DNA of 64,000 bases from an uncultured Granulosicoccaceae bacterium. GTDB lineage: Bacteria; Pseudomonadota; Gammaproteobacteria; Granulosicoccales; Granulosicoccaceae. Positions 25,059 to 32,654 of this stretch are shown here, piece after piece. A program made the position numbers and the translations under genes. The DNA is taken from positions 62,001 to 126,000 of the forward strand of contig CALLMF010000020.1 of NCBI GenBank assembly GCA_938006335.1. Reading direction: 5' to 3'. The first letter of the stretch is position 1, and every line of letters starts with the position of its first letter. A model generated the notes under the pieces. The model saw nothing but the letters and a program-made list of their open reading frames with translations. It searched no databases and was not told the origin of the DNA.

Positions 25059-25500
25059 ACTAGCGTCGTCCGCACAGTCGGTCGGTGAGTGCCTGGTGCG
25101 GCAGATCCGTTTTCCGACGATCGCTCAGGGCGTGATCGAGACGGCAGTCGTTGCATTGGTGTTCTTGTCCGCGGGTTACGTGAGCCTCGGTGAAGGCATC
25201 GGTGTACTGCTGTCACCCATGGTCCCGGTCGTGTTCGTGATCATGGCCTGCAATGTGGCCAGCGGCGTGTACCGCAAGGAAATACGCAATTGCATCACCA
25301 ACATGTATGTGCACTCGTCGTATGGCTTCGTGCTGTCAGTCGTCGCGTTTGTCGCGACGCTGTGGGTGGTCGAGCCAGCCTACCTGACGGCCAAGTTTGT
25401 CTTCTTCTTTCTGTTCTTCGGCTTTTTCGTGACCAATACCGTCCGCTCGCTGACCAGCGGCACCGATTTCATGGACGGCGGCGGCCGACGCGGCAACTGA
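25039..25500 (+). CDS. four-helix membrane protein resembling N-terminus of XrtA-linked sugar transferases
   Basis: This 153-residue protein has four hydrophobic helices (about 26-48, 53-77, 94-112 and 117-136). The phrase 'ACNVASGVYRKEIRNCITN' between helices 2 and 3 recalls 'GLYn.elR...' of the membrane domain of polyprenyl-phosphate sugar transferases found with exosortase systems. The nucleotide-binding and transferase domains that follow in those enzymes are absent; the frame stops at 25500. It is either a truncated remnant or a stand-alone membrane protein. The start is TTG at 25039, with GGGGG at 25026-25030. It overlaps the sbcB 3' end by 32 nt. Family assignment is tentative. Confidence 0.5.
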   Translation: MNVNSSELASSAQSVGECLVRQIRFPTIAQGVIETAVVALVFLSAGYVSLGEGIGVLLSPMVPVVFVIMACNVASGVYRKEIRNCITNMYVHSSYGFVLSVVAFVATLWVVEPAYLTAKFVFFFLFFGFFVTNTVRSLTSGTDFMDGGGRRGN

Positions 25501-26917
25501 GTACATCCCGGTAGGCATACAGGGATTCCCGTAAACCGGCGTCTTCTGCGGTCCAGTCTTCGGCCTCCATGGCTGACTCGAAGCGCTCCCAGCTGAGCCA
25601 CGGCGCGTCATCCTGGTCAAGCCTTGCGAGGGTGTGTGCATTCCACCGCTCGCGTTCCTCCTCGTTGAGGGTCTCCGGCCAGTTTCGCGCCCGGTAGCGC
25701 CACACCATCTCGGGCAGTCGCCCGTCGTCAAACACGTGTTGGCTCAAGCCGAGCTGGGCCGGTGATGTCGATCTGATCGTCGTCAACCGACGGCGATCCG
25801 CATCCGACAGAAAACCCCCGCCATAGAGGCTGCCATCCGGGTCGGAACCGCTCTCGTCATACTCTCGCTGCACGACCGATTCGAGTTTGGCAATGAGCGC
25901 ACCGTCGAGGATGCCGAGCAAGACCTCACGGCGTCGGTACAGGGTGTCCAGTGACATATCGAGACGCTCGGCATCGGTCGCGCGGAGCGTTGCCAGAGGT
26001 GCCAGTACCGGACAGGCATTGAGCTTGATGGGCAGGACGCCGACGCGCGGGGTGTCGCCGAGCTCGTCCTGGCGGGAGAACACACGGCGCGAGAGTTCCT
26101 CGCTATCAAGCTCCTGCAGAATCTCCGGCGGCGTGTGCAGGTCAAGGGCGATGACCACGTTGCTGCGAGTGGGATGGCGGCACAGCGGCACGATGGCGGC
26201 AAGGTGGTGCCTCTCGGGCGGCACGCCCGGTCCCGAGTACAGCACGGTCAGCCGATCACGCACGTTGAGTAGCGTAGCGGCGGCCGTCTTGCTGCGGTGG
26301 TTGAACATGTAGTCGAACAGGCGTGGCTGCGCGCGCTTGAGCAACTGTGCCATGCCGATGGTGGCATCGACATCCGACATCGCATCGTGAGCTGCCTCGT
26401 GCGTGATGCCGTTGGCGGCCGTCAGACTCTCCAGTTTGTTGACCGCGCGACCGGTCGCGTCAGTAGGCCAGTTGATGCCATCCGGTCGCAGTGCGCGGGT
26501 CAGACGCACGACGTCGATCAGGTCCCATCGTGAACTGCCGTCGCGCCACTCGTGCGCGTAGGGGTCAGCCAGGTTCCTGAACAAGGTGTGTCGCGTGAAT
26601 TCGTCGTCGAAGCGAATGCTGTTGAAGCCAACCGACACCGTACCCGGCGCCCCGAGTTCGCTCACCGCGCGCGAGATGAACTCGTTCTCGGCGAGTCCGT
26701 GCTCGTTGACGTGATCCGGCGTGATACCGGTAATGCGACAGGCACCGGGGTCCGGCAGGTAGTCGCCCGGCAGTCGGCAGTAGAAAACAGCGGGCTCGCC
26801 GACCGGGTTGAGGTCGAGATCGGTGCGTCGCCCGGCAAACTGTGAGGGGTGGTCCCAGACCGGCGAGCGTCCAAAGGTTTCGTAGTCAAACCAGTAGAAC
26901 GAGGCAGGGCTGCTCAC
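25469..26917 (-). CDS. sbcB: exodeoxyribonuclease I
   Basis: This 482-residue 3'-5' single-strand DNA exonuclease is of the DEDDh type. Visible motifs are 'FYWFDYETFG' (catalytic D-E), 'FAGRRTDLDLNPVGEPAVFYC' (shortened core R-T-D-L-D-L-N-P), 'CRITGITPDHV', 'GFNSIRFDDEF' and 'HDAMSDVDATIGMA' (H and D). The SH3-like and C-terminal domains are present; length is close to E. coli ExoI (475). It degrades single strands in recombination and mismatch repair. The start is GTG at 26917, overlapping the ybfF-like stop (GTGA), so translation is coupled. Confidence 0.93.
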   Translation of the reverse strand: MSSPASFYWFDYETFGRSPVWDHPSQFAGRRTDLDLNPVGEPAVFYCRLPGDYLPDPGACRITGITPDHVNEHGLAENEFISRAVSELGAPGTVSVGFNSIRFDDEFTRHTLFRNLADPYAHEWRDGSSRWDLIDVVRLTRALRPDGINWPTDATGRAVNKLESLTAANGITHEAAHDAMSDVDATIGMAQLLKRAQPRLFDYMFNHRSKTAAATLLNVRDRLTVLYSGPGVPPERHHLAAIVPLCRHPTRSNVVIALDLHTPPEILQELDSEELSRRVFSRQDELGDTPRVGVLPIKLNACPVLAPLATLRATDAERLDMSLDTLYRRREVLLGILDGALIAKLESVVQREYDESGSDPDGSLYGGGFLSDADRRRLTTIRSTSPAQLGLSQHVFDDGRLPEMVWRYRARNWPETLNEEERERWNAHTLARLDQDDAPWLSWERFESAMEAEDWTAEDAGLRESLYAYRDVLSCRVGRRRP

Positions 26918-27714
26918 GCAGGCGGACCGCCAAGAAACGCTTCGCAGAGCTCGGCGATCTGGGCCGGTTTTTCGGCGTGTAGCCAATGGCCGGCATTGAC
27001 CGCCTGCAACTGCGCGCGCGGGTAGTAGCGACGCAGCAAGGGCACGTCATCGTCGTCCAGGTAGTCGCTTTGCGTGCCACGAACAAACAGCACGGGCGGC
27101 TGTGTCGAGCCATTGCCCGGATCGACGAAGGGTGGGGGCACGCTCAGCGCGTCGTAGTCTTCCACGAGTCGATCAAGAGCAAACGCCCAGCGCCAGCTAT
27201 CTCCGTCGCGCACCAGACTCTTCAAGAGAAAGGCACGCGTACCGGCGTGCGGGATTGACGCACGCAAGGCGGCGTCCGCGTCTGAACGCGATTTGAGCGT
27301 CGTGATGTCAAGCTGATCGAGCGCCTGCAACAGAGGACGGTGATGTGGGGCGTAGTGTTTGGGTGCGATGTCCAGCACCGTGAGGCTTGCGATGTTCATG
27401 CGGGCGTCACTGTTCGCACGGGCGCGGCCTTCGAGTGTCATCGCGACCTTGCCTCCCAGCGAGTGTCCCAGCAGATGGCAGTTGTCTATGCCAGCCTCGG
27501 CGAGGGCGCTGGCGGTGTGATCGGCAAGGGAGTCCAATGTAAGCCTGTCGGGTGCCGGCTCGTCACCGTGGCCCGCCAGGTTCAGCCGAACGACCGGGCG
27601 CGAGCGCTCGAGGTGCAGCGCAAGCGATCGGAGATTGTCCTTGTCGCCAAACAGCCCGTGCAGCATGACCCATGGCAGCGGTACACTCGCGCCACCTCTT
27701 ACGGAATCAGCCAC
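26914..27714 (-). CDS. ybfF: alpha/beta hydrolase, YbfF-type esterase
   Basis: This 266-residue alpha/beta hydrolase has an oxyanion-hole segment 'MLHGLFGDKDNLRSLA' and a nucleophile elbow G-H-S-L-G-G-K-V-A-M. 'VLDIAPKHY' follows, and the catalytic His is in 'NAGHWLHAEKP'. It aligns well with E. coli YbfF, an esterase acting on short acyl-CoA or similar esters in vitro. The start is GTG at 27714; only 15 nt separate it from the gshA ATG on the other strand. It is followed by sbcB with 4-nt overlap. Confidence 0.85.
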   Translation of the reverse strand: MADSVRGGASVPLPWVMLHGLFGDKDNLRSLALHLERSRPVVRLNLAGHGDEPAPDRLTLDSLADHTASALAEAGIDNCHLLGHSLGGKVAMTLEGRARANSDARMNIASLTVLDIAPKHYAPHHRPLLQALDQLDITTLKSRSDADAALRASIPHAGTRAFLLKSLVRDGDSWRWAFALDRLVEDYDALSVPPPFVDPGNGSTQPPVLFVRGTQSDYLDDDDVPLLRRYYPRAQLQAVNAGHWLHAEKPAQIAELCEAFLGGPPA

Positions 27715-27729
27715 GCCGTGTACGCCGAG

Positions 27730-29343
27730 ATGAACCGCCGCATGGCGAGGCTTGTCGAAGATGCAACGCCCACAGTACTCGAGGGTCGTCGTGTCGGTCT
27801 TGAGAAAGAATCACTGCGGGTCGATGCGCAAGGTGCGATAGCGGCGACGGACCATCCTGAAGCCCTGGGTGCGGCCTTGTGTCACCCATCGATCACCACG
27901 GATTTTTCCGAGGCCCTGGTCGAGATGGTAACACCGCCAATGGCCACTGCCGCCGAGGCGCTTGATCACCTGGAGTCCACTCACCGCTACGTCGCCGCGC
28001 GCCTTCCCGCAGGCGAGACACTCTGGAATGCATCGATGCCGTGCATCATCGATGATGACGAGAGCATTCGTATCGGTCAGTACGGCTCGTCCTTCAGCGG
28101 TCGCATGAAGCACATCTACCGACGGGGGCTTGGCTTGCGTTATGGCCGCAGAATGCAAGCGATTGCGGGTATACATTTCAACTTCTCGTTACCGGACTCG
28201 GCGTGGGACTGGCGGCTGGCGCAGGCAGGTGCGCCCGAATCAAGCAATTCAGCGTATTTCTCGATGATGCAGAACCTCATGGGGATCGGTTGGATCGTGC
28301 CGTATCTGTTTGGTGCGTCGTCGGCCATTTGCCGCAGCTTTCTCGACGACGGCGCCATCACCGACCTTCAGGCGCTGGGGGACTCCACGCTGGTCGAGCC
28401 CTTTGGCACGTCCTTGCGCATGGGCAACATCGGCTATCGGTATCGCGAGGACCGCAAGATCGATCTGACGGTTGACCACCGCTGTCTGGACGCCTGGATT
28501 GCCGACGTGCTCGCGCATGTCACTCATGAGCACCCGGCGTACGCAACGCTCGGCGAGTTTGACGCTGATGGGCAGCGCCAGCAACTGAACGTCAATCGCC
28601 TGCAGATCGAAAACGAGTACTACGGCACGGTCAGACCCAAGCAGATTCCGCGAGCCGGAGAGATGCCGATCCTGGCGCTCGCCGACCGGGGCATCCGCTA
28701 TCTGGAATTGCGCTCTCTCGACATCGACATGTTCGAACCCACGGGCCTGTCAGCAGACACGGTCGCGATGCTCGAGCTGCTGATGCTCTTCGCCTGGCTT
28801 GCCGATCCGCTACCGTTGGATGATGTGGACATGCAGCGCGTCAAGTCCAACTTCGAACGCGTCGCACACAGGGGACGTCAGCCGGAATTGACGCTTGAGG
28901 GCCCCGACGGTTCGCTGCCGTTGGATGTGTGGGCAGAATCGATCGTAGCGTCGCTACAACCGCTCGCCGAGTGGTTGGACGACGCAACAGACGATACGCG
29001 CTATCAGCACACACTTGAGTTGCAACTTTCTCGCATCAGTGCGCCCGATACGCTGCCGTCGGCACGCGTGCTCGAGGGCGTGCAAGCGTCAGGCTGTTTT
29101 TCCAGTTTCGGTGCAGAGCTGTCGCGCCGCCACCATGACCACCTGCTGGCCGAGCCGCCACGATCGGATCACGCACGCGAGCTGGACGAAGCGGTCGAGC
29201 AATCGCTGCGCATGCGCGATCAGCTGGAGCGTGAATCCAGCGATGACGACTTTGAAACACGCCTTGCGGACTGGTTCAGCCAGCTCGATGCACAACGGTC
29301 GGGGTCGGGTGTGGCAACGGGCACCTCGACCGCGCGGTCCTGA
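27730..29343 (+). CDS. gshA: glutamate-cysteine ligase
   Basis: This 537-residue gammaproteobacterial-type (class I) gamma-glutamylcysteine synthetase carries out the first step of glutathione synthesis. Visible features are 'GLEKESLRV', 'ITTDFSEALVEMVTPP', 'LWNASMPC', 'IRIGQYGSS', 'QAIAGIHFNFS', 'LRMGNIGYR' and 'IRYLELRSLDIDMFEP'. Length is close to E. coli GshA (518). The ATG at 27730 was chosen; a GTG at 27718 would add four residues. The frame is open far upstream, but that part is antisense to the esterase. The stop overlaps the mobA start (TGATG). Confidence 0.94.
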   Translation: MNRRMARLVEDATPTVLEGRRVGLEKESLRVDAQGAIAATDHPEALGAALCHPSITTDFSEALVEMVTPPMATAAEALDHLESTHRYVAARLPAGETLWNASMPCIIDDDESIRIGQYGSSFSGRMKHIYRRGLGLRYGRRMQAIAGIHFNFSLPDSAWDWRLAQAGAPESSNSAYFSMMQNLMGIGWIVPYLFGASSAICRSFLDDGAITDLQALGDSTLVEPFGTSLRMGNIGYRYREDRKIDLTVDHRCLDAWIADVLAHVTHEHPAYATLGEFDADGQRQQLNVNRLQIENEYYGTVRPKQIPRAGEMPILALADRGIRYLELRSLDIDMFEPTGLSADTVAMLELLMLFAWLADPLPLDDVDMQRVKSNFERVAHRGRQPELTLEGPDGSLPLDVWAESIVASLQPLAEWLDDATDDTRYQHTLELQLSRISAPDTLPSARVLEGVQASGCFSSFGAELSRRHHDHLLAEPPRSDHARELDEAVEQSLRMRDQLERESSDDDFETRLADWFSQLDAQRSGSGVATGTSTARS

Positions 29344-29951
29344 TGAACGAGCCACGCATCGGCGCCGTTGTGCTGGCCGGCGGCCTGGCGCGCCGCATGG
29401 ATGGCATCGACAAGGGCCTCGTCGTGCTGGCTGGCAAACCCATGGTGCAGCATGTCATCGAGTCGATACAGGATGCGGTGGATGCGTTGGTCATCAATGC
29501 CAACCGCAATCAACAGCGCTATGGCGCGTGGAGTCATCAGGTGGTGGGTGACCGTCATGTCGGTCACCCCGGGCCACTGGCCGGGCTGGCTGCGGGAATG
29601 ACTGTGCTGGATACACCGCTGGTGTTCATGTGCCCATGTGACTCGCCGTTCGTGACCGCTTCACTGGTCGCGCGTCTGGCTGAAGGTTTGGGCGATGCCG
29701 ATATCGCGGCACCCCATGACGGCGAACGACTGCAACCGGTCTTCGCATTGCTGCGACGTTGCCGTCTCGACTCCTTGCTCGAATTTCTGGACTCAGGCGA
29801 GCGAAAGATCGATCGCTGGTACGAGTCCGAACGATTTGTTGCGGTCGAGGCAGTCGCTGAGCGTGGCGCGTTTGCAAACATCAACACCGCCGAAGAACTT
29901 CAACGCGCCGAAGGGATCATCAGCCGCTCCGATAGCAAACCAGGCACATGA
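29343..29951 (+). CDS. mobA: molybdenum cofactor guanylyltransferase MobA
   Basis: This 202-residue enzyme transfers GMP from GTP to molybdenum cofactor, giving the guanine dinucleotide form. It has the nucleotide-binding 'AVVLAGGLARRMDGIDKGL' loop (A-G-G-x-x-R-R-M), 'PGPLAGLAAGM' and 'VFMCPCDSPFVT' with the metal-binding Asp, then 'LQPVFALL' and 'FANINTAEEL'. Length is family-typical. It is translationally coupled to gshA before it and moeA after it (ATGA overlap). Confidence 0.93.
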   Translation: MNEPRIGAVVLAGGLARRMDGIDKGLVVLAGKPMVQHVIESIQDAVDALVINANRNQQRYGAWSHQVVGDRHVGHPGPLAGLAAGMTVLDTPLVFMCPCDSPFVTASLVARLAEGLGDADIAAPHDGERLQPVFALLRRCRLDSLLEFLDSGERKIDRWYESERFVAVEAVAERGAFANINTAEELQRAEGIISRSDSKPGT

Positions 29952-31321
29952 GCACCATTGAGCAACAACCCTCCTGTGAGGATCCGTTCGATCACCTGAT
30001 GCCGGTTGATGAGGCGCGTCGGCGACTGCTGGACAAGCTCAGACCCGAGCGCATCACCGGTGTTGATCGGGTGCCACTCGGCGAGGCGGCAGGGCGGGTT
30101 CTGGCTTCGCCGGTCGACGCACCGTTCAACGTGCCGATAGAAGCGAATGCCGCGATGGATGGTTATGCATTGGCGGCCTCGGACATACCTGATGACGGGA
30201 CTGCGTGCTTGCCGGTAGTCGGCACGTCGTGGGCCGGGAGGCCGCACTCGCAGCCACTACCCGCGGGCAGTGCGGTACGGATATTCACGGGCGCGGTCAT
30301 GCCGGACGCGGCCGATACCGTCGTGATTCAGGAACACGTGCAGGCTGACACGCAGACGGTCACCATCGACCATCGTGTCGTGCCGGGGCGCAATGTGCGC
30401 GCCGCCGGCGAGGACGTCGCTATCGGAGACCGCGTGTTTGACGCCGGTCGCTGCCTTGCCGCGGCGGATATTGGTGTGCTCGCTTCGCTAGGGTTTGCAG
30501 CGGTGCCTGTCAGGCGGCGGTTGCGTGTGGCGTGGTTCACCACTGGAGATGAGCTCGTGTCCCTGGATCAAGCGGCACAAGCATTTGCCGAGCAAGCGGC
30601 GTCGGCGCGTGCGATGCCAGTGGACGAGCCGTTGAGTATCGGTGTGCCAGGGTCAGGCTTGTTGTATGACAGCAACCGTCATACCTTGGGTGCCTTGCTC
30701 GGCGCGTGTAACGTCGAATGCATTGATCTGGGTGTCGTCGCTGACACCCTGGAGGCAACTCGCGGTGCCTTTGAGGATGCTGCAGCGCGCGCCGACCTGA
30801 TCATCAGTTCAGGCGGAGTCTCGACCGGAGACGCTGATTTCGTTCGACAGGTATTTCACGAACTCGGCGACGTTGCGTTCTGGCGTCTGGCCATGCGCCC
30901 CGGACGTCCATTGGCGTTCGGGTATGTGGGCGAGGCCGCGTTCTTCGGTTTGCCCGGCAATCCGGTGGCTGTAATGGTCACCTTCCTGCAGTTCGTGTTG
31001 CCCGCCTTGCGACGCTTGTCCGGCGAACGCTTGCCGGGCGACGCCGGGAGCACGTCCAAAGACTTCATGCGTACGCTGGAAATTCCTGCCATCAGTGTGT
31101 CGAAGCTGCGCAAGTCTCCGGGACGTACCGAATTTCAGCGTGGCGTGATGAGCGTTGATGACAGTGGGCGCGTGGTCGTCGCATCGACCGGGATGCAGGG
31201 TGCAGGTCGCCTGAGCTCCATGGCCGCGGCCAACTGTCTGATCGTTATCGCGGCCGATGTCGAGACCGTGCAGCCAGGAGACACGGTGCACGTGCAACCG
31301 CTTCACGGTTTATTACCTTGA
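29948..31321 (+). CDS. moeA: molybdopterin molybdotransferase MoeA (second copy)
   Basis: This 457-residue MoeA shows 'VPIEANAAMDGYAL', 'FTGAVMPDAADTVVIQEHV', 'WFTTGDELVS', 'SSGGVSTGDADFVRQV', 'MRPGRPLAFGYV' and 'GLPGNPVAVMVT'. The region between GDEL and 'LLYDSNRH' has an insertion of about 35 residues compared with the first copy at 11.7 kb, explaining its greater length. Location directly after mobA suggests this is the housekeeping copy for Mo cofactor synthesis, but that is inference. Its 3' end overlaps the P450 gene by 19 nt on the opposite strand. Confidence 0.92.
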   Translation: MSTIEQQPSCEDPFDHLMPVDEARRRLLDKLRPERITGVDRVPLGEAAGRVLASPVDAPFNVPIEANAAMDGYALAASDIPDDGTACLPVVGTSWAGRPHSQPLPAGSAVRIFTGAVMPDAADTVVIQEHVQADTQTVTIDHRVVPGRNVRAAGEDVAIGDRVFDAGRCLAAADIGVLASLGFAAVPVRRRLRVAWFTTGDELVSLDQAAQAFAEQAASARAMPVDEPLSIGVPGSGLLYDSNRHTLGALLGACNVECIDLGVVADTLEATRGAFEDAAARADLIISSGGVSTGDADFVRQVFHELGDVAFWRLAMRPGRPLAFGYVGEAAFFGLPGNPVAVMVTFLQFVLPALRRLSGERLPGDAGSTSKDFMRTLEIPAISVSKLRKSPGRTEFQRGVMSVDDSGRVVVASTGMQGAGRLSSMAAANCLIVIAADVETVQPGDTVHVQPLHGLLP

Positions 31322-32604
31322 TGGGCATACACCTGCAGCTGCTTCAGTCCATGAAAGTGCCAGGTGTTGGAGACCTCTGGCGTGCCGGCCAGCGCTAACT
31401 GCGGCAGCCGACTGAACAGCACCTCGAGTGCGATACCCATCTCCAGCCGCGCAAGATGCACACCGAGGCAGTAGTGCACACCCGCACCGAAGCCCAGCGT
31501 TGCCACGTCGCGTCTGTATGGATCAAACCGCCACGGCGCGTCGAAGCGTGCGGGGTCATGATTGGCCGCGCCCAACAGCAATCCAAGGCGTTCTCCGCGG
31601 TGCAGTTTGACTCCGGTCGAGAGGGTCATGTCCTGTTGCGCGTAGCGATAGAACAAGTGCAAGGGCGTGCGATAGCGCCCGAGCTCCTCAACGACGCGAT
31701 CGCGGCTGGCGGGATCCTCAAACAATGCCTGCCTATCGAGAGTGGGATGCTGGAGCAAGGTCACGACCGCGTTGCCGAGTTGGTGCACGGTGGCTTCGTG
31801 GCCAGCATTCAACAACAGAATGACCAGCGATACGATTTCCTCGTCTTCGAGATACTCGCCATCGCTCGTTGGTGCGCACAAGTCCGAGATCAGATCCGAT
31901 CTGGGCTGTCGGCGGCGATCACGCACCAGCGCCGTCAAGCGCGTTTCAAACGCAGCCGCTGCGTTTTCCGCGACAGCCATGTCTGCAGGCCTTGGGGCCA
32001 AGGTGTACATCCGCACCATGTCGTTTGACCAGGCAACCAGCTGGGGGCCTTCATCTTCTGGCACGCCCAATAGTCGCGCGATGACGGTGACCGGAATCGG
32101 GCTGGCCCACAGCGCAAGCAGGTCGATGTTCTCGCCTGAGCTGTCAGCATGCGCAGTCTCGACCGCATCCACGGCGGTGTGGGCGATGGCGCGGATATCC
32201 GCTTCGAGGGCCGCGATGCGGTGACTGCCAAAGGCCTTCGCCGCGCATCGGCGCAGGCGTGCATGAGCCGGCCCCTCGAGGGCGAGTAGCGAGTAGCGCT
32301 CGGTACGAGCAAAGGCCTTCAGTCGCAGAGGCCACTCGGGTATCCGGCAGTTGTCCCCGTCGCCGGGTGCCAGACGTTTCAGCTTGCGATCCCGCAACGC
32401 GGCATTGACGTCGTCGTAGCTCGTCAGACACCACACCCCGAGCTGATCCCACCACAAGGGGCCTCCGCGTTGGTGCCATTCCCGGTAGTGGGCTGCAGGG
32501 TTTTCATAGAATTGCGGCGACGCCGGATCCTGCACCAGAGTCTGTTCCGGAGTCGCCACGGTAGCTGGCAGGCGGTTGGCGGTCGATTCTGTGATCACGG
32601 TCAC
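31303..32604 (-). CDS. cytochrome P450
   Basis: This 433-residue soluble bacterial P450 has an I-helix 'LLNAGHEATVHQLGN', K-helix E-x-x-R in 'EELGRYRTPL', and a heme loop 'FGAGVHYCLGVHLARLE' with Cys379 as heme ligand. The usual Thr after the I-helix acid is Ala (A-G-H-E-A), as in CYP107-type enzymes such as EryF. The substrate is unknown. No ferredoxin or ferredoxin reductase gene is adjacent, so electrons must come from elsewhere. The start is GTG at 32604. It is convergent with moeA and divergent from the double-receiver gene. Confidence 0.9.
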   Translation of the reverse strand: MTVITESTANRLPATVATPEQTLVQDPASPQFYENPAAHYREWHQRGGPLWWDQLGVWCLTSYDDVNAALRDRKLKRLAPGDGDNCRIPEWPLRLKAFARTERYSLLALEGPAHARLRRCAAKAFGSHRIAALEADIRAIAHTAVDAVETAHADSSGENIDLLALWASPIPVTVIARLLGVPEDEGPQLVAWSNDMVRMYTLAPRPADMAVAENAAAAFETRLTALVRDRRRQPRSDLISDLCAPTSDGEYLEDEEIVSLVILLLNAGHEATVHQLGNAVVTLLQHPTLDRQALFEDPASRDRVVEELGRYRTPLHLFYRYAQQDMTLSTGVKLHRGERLGLLLGAANHDPARFDAPWRFDPYRRDVATLGFGAGVHYCLGVHLARLEMGIALEVLFSRLPQLALAGTPEVSNTWHFHGLKQLQVYAHQGNKP

Positions 32605-32654
32605 GCGGTCAGAGCCTTGTAAGTCGCGACAGCGGTGCCCAGGTCGCGGATCAT

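Noticed and set aside
27340..27729. N-terminal extension of gshA
   Set aside because: It is antisense to the esterase gene and has no GshA homology before 27730.
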